Below are positions 1-10,299 of a stretch of 27,828 nucleotides of DNA, piece by piece. The DNA comes from Prorocentrum cordatum (lineage: Eukaryota; Sar; Dinophyceae; Prorocentrales; Prorocentraceae), in the NCBI GenBank assembly GCA_963575745.1, contig CAUYUJ010017880.1:60001-87828 (forward strand), given 5' to 3'. Numbering within the stretch: position 1 is the stretch's first letter; every line of letters begins with the position of its first letter. The notes below the pieces were generated by a model that was not told the origin of the DNA, ran no database searches, and worked only from the letters and a program-made list of their open reading frames with translations. Made by a program: the position numbers and the translations under genes.

Positions 1-378
1 ACACTAAAAATAACCGCCCTCCATCCGTGAAGTCCTGGCAAGCTTTGAAGACGAATGTGCGCATCACTCAGGCGAGAGCCACATTCTGGAAAACGGGCCG
101 CCCTCCATCCGTGATAGCCTTGCACATGTTTAAAGCACATGCGCATGGCGCTTAGGCGAGAGCCACATCTTGAAAACGGACCGCCCTCCATCCTTGAAGC
201 TCTTGCGAATTTTGAAGACGAATGTGCGCGACGCTAAGGCGAGAGCCACATTTTGAAGACGGGCCGCCCTCCATCCGTGAAGCAATGCATTTCTTGAAAA
301 CGCATGTGCTCGGCGCTAAAGCGAGAGCCACATTTTGAAAACGGGCCGCCCTCCATCCTTGCAGCTCGTGCACAGCGC
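1..378. repeat. 83-bp tandem array, five copies
   Basis: The motif CCGCCCTCCATCC starts at 14, 98, 181, 264 and 346, giving a period of 82-84 bp. Each unit also carries GCGAGAGCCACAT followed by TTTTGAAAACGGG, with a more variable middle. The same units occur in the opposite orientation at 13339-13800. Short open frames across it are repeat by-products; no gene is supported. Confidence 0.9.
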
Positions 379-461
379 AAGCTTCAGGATCATCAGCGAT
401 GAGAAAGTCTCAGGCGAAACGCTTGGCCCGCCCTTTCGACTGGCTTCGGGGTGCGACAGGG
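379..461. repeat. Unique block of a large inverted duplication
   Basis: This block, from AAGCTTCA to GGTGCGACAGGG, matches the reverse complement of 13230-13312 with scattered substitutions. Together with the 83-bp array on its left and the GGA tract on its right it forms one arm of an inverted duplication. Confidence 0.85.
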
Positions 462-486
462 CGGAGTTATCTAGATGGGGCAAAAG

Positions 487-571
487 CGGCAGCAGGAGGA
501 GCAGGAGGAGCAGGAGGAGGAGGAGGAGCAGGAGGAGCAGGAGGAGGAGGAGGAGGAGGAGGAGGAGGAGG
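487..571. repeat. GGA/GCA triplet tract
   Basis: This is an almost uninterrupted run of GGA with interspersed GCA triplets. It reads as poly-Gly, poly-Glu or poly-Arg depending on frame, so the open frames here do not show coding. The counterpart on the other arm of the inverted duplication is the TCC tract at 13094-13206. Confidence 0.9.
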
Positions 572-1555
572 GGGTGCCCCTATCCCTGCTGGTTGGGTGC
601 GTGCGCCTAGCGTCGGCGGGGGGCCTGGGGTGGACCGAACCACCCCAAATCCTAAACCCCGAACCCCCGACCGCGCCTTCAAAGCGGCCGAGGAGAATCA
701 GGAGCTCCGCGAGCTCGAAGACGAGGAGGGCCGCGAGCGGCCGCGAGCGCGCGGCCGCCAGCGGGGCGGGCTGCGGCCAGGTCCGCCGAGGCTCCCTCGG
801 GCCCCTGGCGTGTCACCACCCACCAAGCCACCCCAACCCAGCCCGAAGGCCCCAAGTTGCCCTCCATTCCCAGGGGGGGGGTCTCGCTCGGGGAACATGA
901 ATGAAAACAAATATAGTATGGAGCCCGCACTCCCCCCCAACCCGGACTTCAAGTCTTCGGGTTGGGTTGGGGTGGTCTGGTAGGCAGTCAACGTGGCTCT
1001 GGCGCCGTGGCCGGGGCCAGCCTGCGGGGGCGCGCGGGCCGCAGCCTGCGGCGCCGCCGCCGTCCCACCGGCGCGCCTCCGCACCCCGCGCCCCGCGCTC
1101 CGACGGCCCAGCGGTGCGCGGGGCGCCCGGCAGCGGCTGGGCCGACGGCCCGGCACGCCGCCCGCGCAGCCCCGGGCGCAGCGGCCAGCGGCGCGAGGAG
1201 GGCGTATCTGTCGTTCTCTTCCCCGCCTCTATATATCCCTCCCTCTCCCCCTCTCTCCCTCTTCCTCTCTCTCCGTTCGCTTCGTGAGCGGTGCGCAGCT
1301 GCAGCAGCAGCAGCAGCTCCAGCCTGGCGCGTCGGACTCTGCTGCGGGCTGCTGTCGCGGGTGGGCGCCCGCGCCAGCGGGCGCAGCCTGCCCAGCGGCC
1401 GCCGCCCTCGCAGAGCGGCGCGCTGCGGGCGGGCGCCCGCCTCGGGGAGCGGCCGTCGCGGCCGAGCGGAGGTAGGGGGAGGGGGAGGCGAGCGGCGGGC
1501 AGAGGAAGAAGGGGCCGGCGGCGCCTGCGATCCGAGCTTGATCGACGGCGACCAG
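572..1555. other. GC-rich intergenic or intronic stretch, no gene recognised
   Basis: The stretch is very GC-rich. It holds a CT-rich tract at about 1215-1282 and a short CAG run at about 1299-1318. Several overlapping frames are open on both strands, which is expected at this GC content. No family-level similarity could be seen in any frame. Confidence 0.5.
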
Positions 1556-1627
1556 GAGGGAGGAGGAGGAGGAGGAGGAGGAGGAGGAGGAGGAGGAGGA
1601 GGAGGAGGAGGAGGAGGAGGAGGAGGG
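1556..1627. repeat. GGA microsatellite
   Basis: About 22 near-perfect GGA triplets in a row, giving poly-Gly, poly-Glu or poly-Arg in the three + frames and poly-Pro or poly-Leu on the other strand. Confidence 0.95.
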
Positions 1628-2219
1628 TGGGGTCCTGGTCGTCCCAGGCCGTTTTCCATAACACTGGGCATGCTGTGATTCCTCTCAACAACATCGTCAC
1701 GAGTCCTTTCTGGGTTATCCCTTATTGAGAGTCAATTCAGGGTAGAGTTGTTGTTGCGGGGGTGTTGCTTCCTCCGTTGACCCCCGTTGAGTGCGCAGCA
1801 GAGTTTTGGGAGGCCTAATGATCAGGAGCTTGCCTTGCAAGTTTGGTCGACGGTTCCCACCCCAGGGTGGGGGTGGGTAGACACGGGGAAGGTGGGCGGA
1901 GAAGCTGAAGAACCCGCGCCCTTCGCACCCCAAGGAGGCTTCTTGGCCTCCTCTCTCTTCTCCTCTCCTCTTCCTCTCCTCTCTCTATGTGTTTGGTGTT
2001 TCTTTCTTTCTCTCTCCCTCTCTCTTTCCCAGATCCATCTCTCTTGTCCTGTCGGTCAGTTTGGGATGTGCATCCTGCTTCCATTTTGCTCTGTGCTTTT
2101 CTGTGAGCGGGAGGGGAGCAGGAGCGGTGGAGCGAACTGTTCAGCCGCCGAGTCGACAACCGTTGGCCGAGCTTCCCAACGCAGCGTCCACCCACGGATT
2201 CGTGCGTCGCCAGCGTAAG
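1628..2219. other. Unassigned stretch with CT-rich tract and one good GT donor
   Basis: A pyrimidine-rich tract spans about 1941-2045. A textbook GTAAGT sits at 2215-2220 after an open stretch, so this could be the end of an exon. The short translated segment before it matches no family I can recognise, so no coding region is called. Confidence 0.3.
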
Positions 2220-2566
2220 TGTCAGGTGGAGGAGGGGGAGGGGGAAGAGGAGGGGACAGGGATGTGGAGCGGGAGAGGGAGTTGAGTGGGAGGGGGAAGG
2301 GGAGGGGAGAGGAAGGGAGATGGGCAGGGGTAAGGGTGGGGGGGGGGGAGGACGACGACAAGGGGGAGGAGAATGGGAGAGGATAAGGAGGAGGAGGCGG
2401 CGGAGGAGTAGGAGGAGGGGAATGATGGTGATGGTGATGGTGATGGTGATGAGGATCAGGATCAGGATCAGGATCAGGATGAGGATGAGGATGGTGATGA
2501 TGATGATGAGGAGGAGGAGGAGGAGGAGGATAAGGATGACGATGATGCTGATGCTGATGCTGATGC

Positions 2567-2607
<41 letters not shown>

Positions 2608-3310
2608 CTGACGATGCAGGTGATGCTGATGATGTTGATGCTGACGGTGACGACGGCGAGGACGATTACCATGAAGATAATGCTGAGGAGTAGGAGGATG
2701 AGGATGAGGATGATGATGATGCTGATGTTGATGGTGGTGGTGGTGATGATGAAGATGATGGTGATGATGTTGATGATGATGACGATGGCGTTGACGATGA
2801 TTCAGTTGATGATGATTCTGATGATTCTGGTGATGAAGAGGATGAGGATGATGACGATGGCGTTGACGATGATACTCTTGATGATGATTATGATGATTAT
2901 GGTGATGAAGAGGATGATGATGATGATGATGCTCATGATGATGATGCTACTGATGATGGTTGTGGTGATGATGTTGCTGCTGCTGGTGATGATGATGGTG
3001 ATGGTGATGAGGTTGCTGATGCTGATGTTGATGCTGATGATGCTGCTGATATCGATGATGATGGTGCTGCTGATGATGAGGAGGAGGAGGATGCTGATTG
3101 GTGATGCTGATGGTGGTGATGATGCTGACAGCTGCAGTGGTAGTGATGAGGATGCTGATGAGGATGCGGATGGTGATGAGGATGGCTATGCGCATGATGA
3201 TGGTGATGCTGTTGATGATGATGATGAGGAGGAGGAGGAGGAGGATGCTGTTGACGACGATGATGACGATGATGACGATGATGCTGATGACGATGATGAT
3301 GATGATGATG

Positions 3311-3346
<36 letters not shown>

Positions 3347-3434
3347 CTGATGTCGCATGCCAGTGCATGAGGATGAGGATGAGGATGCGGATTGCGATGC
3401 TGACGTGGATGATGATGATGAGGATGGGCACACC

Positions 3435-3480
<46 letters not shown>

Positions 3481-3645
3481 TTGCTGTTGGTAATGTCGAT
3501 GATGTTGGTAATGTTTGTGATGATGCTGTTGTTGTTGTCGATGATGCTGGTGATGATGACGATGATCATGCTGCTGCTTCTGCTGATGATGGTGATGCTG
3601 ACGAGGAGGAGGAGGAGGAAGAGGAGGAGGAGCAGGAGGAGGGGC
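2220..3645. repeat. Degenerate GAT/GGA triplet satellite, about 1.4 kb
   Basis: Purine-rich GGA sequence passes into more than 1 kb of imperfect GAT triplets with GCT, GGT, GAC and GAG variants, then ends in GGA at 3601-3645. Perfect GAT runs occur near 2569-2605, 3296-3345 and 3434-3480. Open frames encode poly-Asp, poly-Met or poly-His/Ile purely because the period is three. No unique domain flanks the tract, so it is treated as non-coding satellite. Confidence 0.9.
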
Positions 3646-3891
3646 GACGTCAAATTCTTCGTACGTTATTGCACTAGATAGCTTACACCACATAGTGATC
3701 ACCACACAACCCTCACCCATAGCTTTCACGCTAGCACTCCTGAGCTTGCATCACGGATTCTGGACGCGTCACCTATGCCCACCAGCCCATCCAGACCCGG
3801 TGCCCAGACGAGATGTTCTGATCAGGGATGTGGAGGTGCATGCAGTGGAATTGATGGCTGGGTGGGACGCCGTACCCCGAGAGGAAGAAAT
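3646..3891. other. Short unique spacer between two triplet satellites
   Basis: About 250 bp of non-repetitive sequence of mixed composition separates the two GAT satellites. It has stops in several frames and no recognisable coding or RNA feature. Confidence 0.5.
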
Positions 3892-4400
3892 TGGAGGAGG
3901 AATCGGAGGAGCAGGAGAAGCCGAAGGAGGACGTGGAGGATGAGGAGGATGAAGAGGAGGATGAGGAGGATGAGGAGGAGGAGGAGGAGGAAGAGCAGAG
4001 AAAGGGGGAGGGGGAGGAGGGAGGAACAAGAAGGAGGAGGAATGATGAGGAAGAAGGAGGAGGTGGATGATGCTCGCAATGATGATGGTGCTGATGATGA
4101 TGCTGATGCTGATGATGATGCTGAAGATGATGATGCTGATGATGATGATTCTGATGATGGTGATGCCGCTGATGATGGTGATGGCGGTGATGGTGATGGT
4201 GATGGTGATGGTGGTGATGATGCTGATGTTGTTGATGATGCTGATGTTGATGATGGGGATGCTGATGCTGTTGATGGTGATGATGATGATGATGCTGATG
4301 ATGACGATGATGATGATGGTGCTGATGATGACGGTGACGAGGATGATAATATTGCTGTTGATGATGATGACGATGGTGAATCATGATGATGACGATGATG

Positions 4401-4432
<32 letters not shown>

Positions 4433-4624
4433 GATGGTGATGGTGATGATGATGCTGATGATGACGATGATGATGATGGTGCTGATGATGATGCTGATGG
4501 TGATGGTGATGGTGATGATGGTGATGAGGATGAGGATGAGGATGATGATGGTGATGATGATTATGATGTTGATGATGATGATGAGAATGATTATGATGAT
4601 GATGATGATGATGACGATGATGAC

Positions 4625-4664
<40 letters not shown>

Positions 4665-4835
4665 CTTCTGCTGATGATGGTGACGATGGTGATGCTGACG
4701 ATGATGGTGAGGAGGAGCAGGAGAAGGAGGAGGAGGAGGAGAAGAGGGAGGAGGAGGAGGAAGAGGGGGACGGGGAGGGGGAAGGGCGGGGGGAGGAAGA
4801 GAGTGGAGGCGTGGAGGGGGGAGGGGGGAGACAAC
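3892..4835. repeat. Second GGA-GAT-GGA triplet satellite
   Basis: The structure repeats that of the preceding satellite: GGA-rich sequence to about 4064, GAT-rich imperfect triplets to about 4705, with a long pure GAT run near 4629-4665, then GGA/GGGGA-rich sequence to 4835. The same layered order in both tracts suggests a duplicated block or a shared expansion process. Poly-Asp and poly-Met frames here are repeat artefacts. Confidence 0.9.
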
Positions 4836-5407
4836 GACCTGCGAAAGCGGAAGGCAGGCGAGCTCCCATAATTGACAACGAAGCGTCTTAGTTGCGCATC
4901 CTGGCGCCGGACTCCTAAGAGTAGGCACTACCAGCAGCGTAAGCAGCGCTGCCCCCACTGCCGTGTCTTCCATCGCCGCCTGGTCCCTTCAGGCTGCCCT
5001 GGAGGACAGACGGCTGTGTAAATCGATACACCCAGGGCCGACTTTCTGTGCTGCTGTCCTAGCAGAGTTGGGCAATGGTCTCCCTAGACACCGTGGTACC
5101 AAAGGCTTCGAACGAGGAGCGGGAGGGGAATAGGGGAGGGTGTTCGAGCCCCCGCCGCCGTGCGAGGCGGGAGTTTCTTCCCTGAGTGCCCCCCCCAGCC
5201 GAGTCGGTCCTCCTCACTTCTCTTCCGTCGGCAATCGTGGGGGGATGCGCCTGAGGTGTCAGCGCGGTCTCCTCGGCATGCGCAGCGCTACAATGCGCAG
5301 TAAGGCAGCATGGGGTCGCACAACACGCACGGAGGCAGGAGAGGCATGGTACCGAAGGGCGGCCAGACGCGCAGGCCTGATGCTCCTACTGGCCTGAGCC
5401 TGCAATC
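4836..5407. other. Unassigned unique stretch
   Basis: This is ordinary-looking mixed sequence between two triplet tracts. No reading frame has recognisable family content, and I see no tRNA- or rRNA-like pattern. Confidence 0.4.
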
Positions 5408-5738
5408 CAACTCCTCCTCCTCTTCCTCCTCCTCCTCCTCCTCCTCCTCCTCCAACCTCCTCCTACTCCTCCTCCAACCTCCTCCTCCCTCCTCCTCCTC
5501 CTCCTCCTCCTCATCCTCCTCCTCCTACTCCAACTTCCAACCTCCTCCTCCTCCTCCTCCTCCTCCTCCTCCTCCTCCTCCTCCTCCTCCTCTCCCCTCC
5601 CCCTCCCCCTCCCTCCTCCTCCTCCTCCTCCTCCCCTCCTCCTGCCCCTCCTCCTCCTCCCTCCTCCTCCTCCTCCTCTCCTCCCCCCTCCTCCTCCTCC
5701 TCCTCCTCCTCCTCCTCCTCCTCCTCCTCCTCCTCCTC
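5408..5738. repeat. TCC triplet tract
   Basis: About 330 bp of TCC triplets with small interruptions by CAAC, CCCC and TACT. Polarity is reversed relative to the purine tracts at 0.5-4.8 kb. Reading frames give poly-Ser, poly-Pro or poly-Leu. Confidence 0.95.
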
Positions 5739-5865
5739 GAACAGCAACGGTCTGGTGCGTGACAGAACCAGAGTTCGTGGCGTTGAGCTGCGGCACCTGT
5801 TTTCTGGCCTCAAGCGGCGTGCATCTCCTCAAGCTCATCCACCACCGCCCTTTCTCCGCCCCATC

Positions 5866-5990
5866 ACGCCACCGTGCATGGAGGGTGCATGGTTGGCCTC
5901 CTTGAGGGGTTCTCCAGGAAGCCAGCTGTGAAGCCTCTTGAGAGGTCTTGGGTTCGTCTTGTGCGGGAGAAGTCTTGGGCAGCTCGCCCA
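5866..5990 (+). repeat. Dispersed repeat, copy 1
   Basis: Shares CGCCACCGTGC, GGTTCTCCAGGAAGCC and TCTTGGGTTCGTCTTG-type segments in the same order with the copies at 7055 and 8786. This copy is the most diverged and the shortest. Confidence 0.75.
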
Positions 5991-6045
5991 TCGCGTTCCC
6001 TGGGGCCAGTATTGATGACTGAGAACTTCGGCCTTTCAATGAGTC

Positions 6046-6267
6046 TTAGGCCCAGGGAGTCTCACGCACCAGACATTGTGGATGGGGCCTGACAGAGCTG
6101 GGACATTCCCGCAAACCGAGTGTCTGAGCCTTGAGGAAGCAGCCTTTCTTGTTAACCCTCAGGGCGCTCAGCTTCTTGATCAAGGCACGGTAGTGGATTC
6201 CTGTTGTCGCGTGTACGAAGTCTTCCTTGATATCAACATGTCTGAACGCCCCGGACAACGGCGGCAC
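6046..6267 (-). pseudogene. Possible Ty1/copia RNase H relic
   Basis: The minus strand carries a 73-codon open stretch including RHVDIKEDFV. Ty1/copia RNase H domains often end with a K/RHxDIxxxFV motif, which suggests a decayed fragment. The neighbouring acidic residues and an HSRTKH-type lead-in cannot be read without a frame break, and a stop lies just upstream. The local GC content is lower than in the surrounding sequence, as expected of an inserted element. The motif is short, so chance is a real alternative. Confidence 0.3.
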
Positions 6268-6280
6268 GTCTTGCGACTAT

Positions 6281-7039
6281 GAGTGGCGGCCTGTTGTGTT
6301 TGTTCATCATGTCCCACAGCACGCTTCCCAAATCTCTACGAAGTGTCTCAAGACGCAGTCCAATTACGTAATGAACTCACGGGATCTGGCAGCCCATTTC
6401 CAGCTCGTCCATTTAATACCTGGTACAGTGTTATCAACGCGTTCATCGTATAACACGATGGTGAGTTCAGTTCTACCCATACAGCTTCAGGCACTCCAGT
6501 CTACTTGATCAAAGCGTGCCCAAGTAAGTTTGTCAACCGATCTATAGACCAACCGATGGGACACTTTTGTGACACGCTACAGTGTCCAACAGTGGACGCT
6601 ACTATATGAATTAGCTTGCAGTGCCCCGTCACATCTTTTCACTACTGAAGGCATGGACCCCTGCTCGAGTATGGGGTTGTACCACATGCCTGCACTTTAA
6701 CTCGATGTTCTGCATTCCCTGCTCATGTAGCGCGCTCTTTGCAACCATGTAAGTGGAATCCCGCATTTCACTCTTACACTTTTCAAGTGTACTCCTAACT
6801 CGACCAGCCGAACTCCCTCACCACATCAGATTGAAGAACACTTTTGTCAGCTTACCCAGTACGTGTGCCACAGCGCACTCCTACTCAGTTTCCTTATGTT
6901 GTCTATAGGTTTTCCCGTCTAATTTGATTATGCTGCCCCAACATATGTTCGTGTAGATCTCTTGATTTCAGCATCTGCCAGCGTATACCCTTCGCTCAAT
7001 TCATGCATCGTGCCCTGTGACACCCAAGACAGCATCTAG
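6281..7039. other. Lower-GC unique stretch, nothing recognised
   Basis: Composition is closer to 50% GC than the rest of the window and there are no long triplet tracts. All frames are interrupted by stops. It lies between the possible copia relic and dispersed repeat copy 2 and may be decayed transposon sequence. Confidence 0.35.
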
Positions 7040-7054
7040 TGGCAGTCGGCCCAG

Positions 7055-7290
7055 TACGCCACCGTGCCTTGAGGGGACCTGGGGATCTCCAGGAAGCCTC
7101 TTGGGGGGTCCCTGGGTCGTCTCAAGCGGGCATGGTCATTGGCACTTGGTCTTGCGCGCACCTTCTGAGGCCCAAACTATTTAAAAGTAGCATTTGTTCA
7201 ACAACGCTTACTTTCGGGAGGTTCATGCGACACACTCCGAGAGCGCTTCACTACGCGTGCTCGCGGCACGGTGGTGGACACTTCTACATG
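7055..7290 (+). repeat. Dispersed repeat, copy 2
   Basis: Contains CGCCACCGTGCCTTGAGG, GATCTCCAGGAAGCCTC and GGGTCGTC, then further right CACTACGCGTGCTCGCGGCA. The order and spacing match copy 3 (8786-9115), so the unit is at least 230 bp long. Confidence 0.8.
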
Positions 7291-7620
7291 TGAGCGTCTA
7301 GATGTGCACGTGCAGGTACGCGCTGCTGTATGTACACATGTATGTATGTGCATATTAGTTTGCCTGTGCAGGCGTCTGAGTACGTGTAGGTGCGCTTGGA
7401 TGTGTGCATGCAGCTATGCAGTTGTAATGTGTACTTGAATATTTGTTGGTATTCGCGCGCGTGTGTGGAATGGTCGTCTGACGCATGTGTATGATATGCA
7501 CCTATGCGTGTGTCGATTCACACGAGCATCCGTACCGGCCATGCACATGCGTATGTGTTCGTCTGTAGTTTACCCGTGCGTATGTGATGAAGTGGTCCTG
7601 CACACGTGCGCGTGTAACCC
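7291..7620. repeat. TG/TGCA-rich low-complexity stretch
   Basis: Loosely repeated TGTGCA, TGTATG and CGTGTG words alternate purine and pyrimidine over about 300 bp, with no fixed period. The sequence type favours Z-DNA. No gene is supported. Confidence 0.55.
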
Positions 7621-7799
7621 GTCGCATTTCTGGCCCAGATTGTTTCGGGACTGTAGCAATATTCGATCAAACCATGGTCGAGTGTGGTACGTAGCGGTGG
7701 CGCCATGCGAATCATTCCGCCGTAGGCTGGAGCGTCGAAAGCCATTGCACAGTGCGGACATTCACGCAGTTCAGTTTATTGTTGCCGATCTTTCTCGTC

Positions 7800-8530
7800 A
7801 AATGCACGCATCACTGAAAAACATATGGAGATAGCCTCACACCTGAGCAGATCGGGCACACGATCGTCCCTCCTGCCGTGCGGCTTCAACTTGCTTCTCG
7901 AAGTCTGTGTTCTTGTTGTCGCAAGAAGCGGCTCTAAACGCAGCCCGAGATGTGTGGCCGATGGAGTTACGAAAGCGCTTACGGCTATCACCCTTGTCAC
8001 AACGCAAGAACTCGGGCTCATAATGCTACCCCACCACTGCAATTCGACAAGCATGTAATGTCGGATGTATTTGGGGCACAAATCCGATTGCCTTTGAAAG
8101 AGCTATGTATGCTCTTTCCGGACCACGGTTGCGTGGGCCAGTGTGCAATTCGTTGTCGATCGATCCAATACAGGCCATGGACGGGGACGTGTTTGGTAAC
8201 ATTCGTTGGTCTGCTTCTGTGGTTGAACTTAACCTTCAGCAGTTTTCCGACCAGAAGGCTCATCGCATGGTGGAGCGTTTGTTGAGAGCGCGTCCGTTGG
8301 TGCGCGTTTTTGAGATTCCTGTGAACTTGCATTTCCATGCTGAAGGAGGGTGTCGCGGACAACTGAGCAACCGCATCAATGTTGATCAGAAGAGCTCCAC
8401 ATTTGAGACACGCCTTCCTGCAGGCGTCTTGACTTATGAAGTGCCCATACAGCGGGATCGGATTCGATTATCTTCGAAGGCGCCACAGAGGAGGTACGTA
8501 CCATGGACAGCCCGTCTGTCATGAGGATCG
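7800..8530 (+). pseudogene. Decayed sequence with copia-integrase-like scrap
   Basis: Around 7825-7870 one frame reads LTPEQIGHT. This resembles the PEQIGRTERHG motif that follows the catalytic core in many Ty1/copia integrases, but the residues after it do not continue the match and a stop precedes it. From 8105 to 8524 another frame stays open for 139 codons with an even amino-acid mix and no low complexity; I do not recognise it. Both could be parts of a broken retroelement in this lower-GC stretch. The evidence is a single short motif, so this is tentative. Confidence 0.3.
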
Positions 8531-8785
8531 ACCCGAATGGCCCGTGCAAGTTGGATAACGTGCGAATGGTAGCGCGGTCTGTGATAATGTCTGGGGGAGC
8601 AGAGCTGGCTTAGAGCTAGGGGACGTGCTTGCAGCCACCAGGTGTCTGAGCTGTGAGCGGTTCGCTCAGGACCACATCCCTGCATGTGCGCGTTACGATC
8701 ACCATGGATATTTCCAGTCGTTCATGCTCGAACGTATGCGCATGGCAACCCAGACGCCATTTACATGATGGGCTGTGGCCCATCC

Positions 8786-9115
8786 TACCACAGTGCCTTG
8801 GGGCCCCTGGAGGGTCTCCAGGAAGCCTCCTGGGCTCCTGGGCGGTCTTGGGGTCGTCGTGGGCGGGAGAGTAGTCATGGGCATCTGGCCAGGCGCACCG
8901 TCTGAGCCAAGCATTGAGCGTGTTCTTGTTGTTTGTGACTTTGGGGCCATGGAGGCTCCTCTGGCGCACCCTAGGGGGCGCTTGGGAGCGCCTGGAATTC
9001 CCGCCAATCGGCGGTGTGGGCTTCAGAGCCCTACAGTCACTTCGCACTCACAATCGTCCATTGTGTTGGACGCAGGGCACTCCACTACGTGCTCAAGGCA
9101 CGGCGGCGGATCACG
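8786..9115 (+). repeat. Dispersed repeat, copy 3
   Basis: The left part (CAGTGCCTTGGGGCCCCTGG, GGTCTCCAGGAAGCCTCC) and the right part (CACTACGTGCTCAAGGCACG near 9083) both match copy 2. The roughly 60 bp longer distance between the parts indicates an insertion here or a deletion there. Confidence 0.8.
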
Positions 9116-9229
9116 CCACTCGTGCCCAATGGTGTCGCCCAGATAAGCAGTGCTTGTTCTGGTACGCGGCAGGGGCCCTAAGTACCCTTGAGCACGCTCG
9201 GCCCGTGGCCCTTTTTTGCTTCAGCGCCG

Positions 9230-9365
9230 TCCCCCTTCCCCCACCCCCCCCCCTCCCCCCCCTCCCCCCCTCCCCTCTTCTCCCCCTTCTCTTCTCCTCT
9301 CCACCTTCCCCCTCCTCCTCCCCCGTCTCCTTCCCCCCCTCCTCCCCCCCTCTCGCATTTTCCCG
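9230..9365. repeat. C-rich pyrimidine tract
   Basis: Runs of C interrupted by single T over about 130 bp. The strand is almost pure pyrimidine, with no fixed period. Confidence 0.85.
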
Positions 9366-9469
9366 TCCTGTCCCTCCTCCCGGCCTCGAATCGACAGCCT
9401 GCGCCGCTGCCGCGCGTGCAAGAATTGCTTGCAACTCTCCCGTCTCTCAAGAAAGCAGTCCTCCTCCGT

Positions 9470-9720
9470 TCCCAGCCTCTCCCTTCCTCCTCCTTCCTCC
9501 AGCTCCCCCTCCTCCCCCATTCCTCCTCCTCCTCCTCCTCCTCCTCCTCTCTCTCTTCCTCCTCCTCCTCCTCCTCCTCCTCTGCTCATCCTTCTGCTCC
9601 CTCCTTCCTCCTCCTCCTCTTCTCCTATCCTCCTCCTCCTCCTCCTCCTCCTCCTCCTCTCGTATCCATGTGTCGGAACCTCCTCCTGTTTCTCCTCGTC
9701 CTCCTCCTCCTCCCGCTCGT
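9470..9720. repeat. TCC triplet tract
   Basis: Interrupted TCC triplets over about 250 bp, with the same polarity as the tracts at 5.4 and 9.97 kb. Long poly-Ser/Pro/Leu frames result from the repeat. Confidence 0.9.
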
Positions 9721-9966
9721 AGGATGGATTCCCCACTTCCTCCCTCGAGCTTTTCCTTTTCCTCGCGGAAGCAACGATTTGAGATATGCCCTTAGCGCAC
9801 CCGTCGAAAGCCCTAACTGATTTGCCAGATGCAGCGCCGCATTCAGCAGCTAGACTAGTAACGAGTACCATGCAATGGAGTAGCAGAGTGCGCTGCTGGC
9901 TCCGAGGCGGGATGGCGGGCGGGGCGGCGGGTGGGGCGGAAACGAGTTTTGGGATGCGCGGGACTC

Positions 9967-10085
9967 TTCCCCTTCCCCCTCCCCCTCCTTCCCCTCCTCC
10001 TCCTCCTCCTCCTCCTCCTCCTCCTCCTCCTCCTCGTCCTCCTCCTCGTCCTCCTCCTCCTCCTCCTCCTCCTCCTCCTCCGCCT
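9967..10085. repeat. TCC tract just upstream of a transporter exon
   Basis: About 120 bp of TCC triplets with two TCG variants ends roughly 50 bp before the acceptor of the TauE/SafE exon at 10139. It could serve as an extended polypyrimidine tract for that acceptor. Confidence 0.85.
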
Positions 10086-10138
10086 CCCCGTGCTCTTCTC
10101 CCCTCTGGGGCTTCGCCGCGGCTCTCGGCCTCTGCCAG

Positions 10139-10239
10139 GCGCCGCCCCTCATCCACTACGGCGTGTGCCGGCTGGTGGTGCCCTCCGCGTTGCTGGGGAC
10201 GCTGTTCGGGGTGCTCATCAACCACACGGCCGGGGACAG
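10139..10239 (+). CDS. TauE/SafE-family transporter, internal exon
   Basis: This 101-bp segment encodes 33 residues plus two bases: APPLIHYGVCRL, then VVPSALLGTLFGVLIN, then HTAGD. The pattern PLI-hydrophobic-P-x-x-LLGT-x-x-GV-x-x-N is characteristic of the transmembrane half-repeat of TauE/SafE (DUF81) sulfite or sulfonate exporters, which are polytopic membrane proteins. The acceptor is a pyrimidine-rich TCTGCCAG ending at 10138. The exon ends at GACAG before GCTGGC, an AG|GC donor often used in dinoflagellates. Splicing to 16937 restores GDRLILVLL in frame, which is the strongest support. The frame stays open past the donor but loses family similarity. The substrate cannot be inferred and other exons of this gene are not seen. 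Confidence 0.7.
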
Positions 10240-10299
10240 GCTGGCGCTGCGGGCGGCGGCCTTCCCCCCCTCGCCCTCGACCGAGGATCTCGGCGCTCG

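Noticed and set aside
2100-2220. Exon ending at the GTAAGT donor at 2215
   Set aside because: The preceding peptide has no family similarity and no acceptor could be paired with it; noted only as a candidate signal.
2320-3681. Long + frame of 453 codons rich in Met, Asp and Arg
   Set aside because: It is generated by GAT/GGA triplets; comparable frames are open on both strands and there is no non-repetitive domain.
3773-4973. Long minus-strand frames of poly-Ile, poly-His, poly-Ser and poly-Pro
   Set aside because: Same cause: a period-three repeat keeps all frames free of stops.
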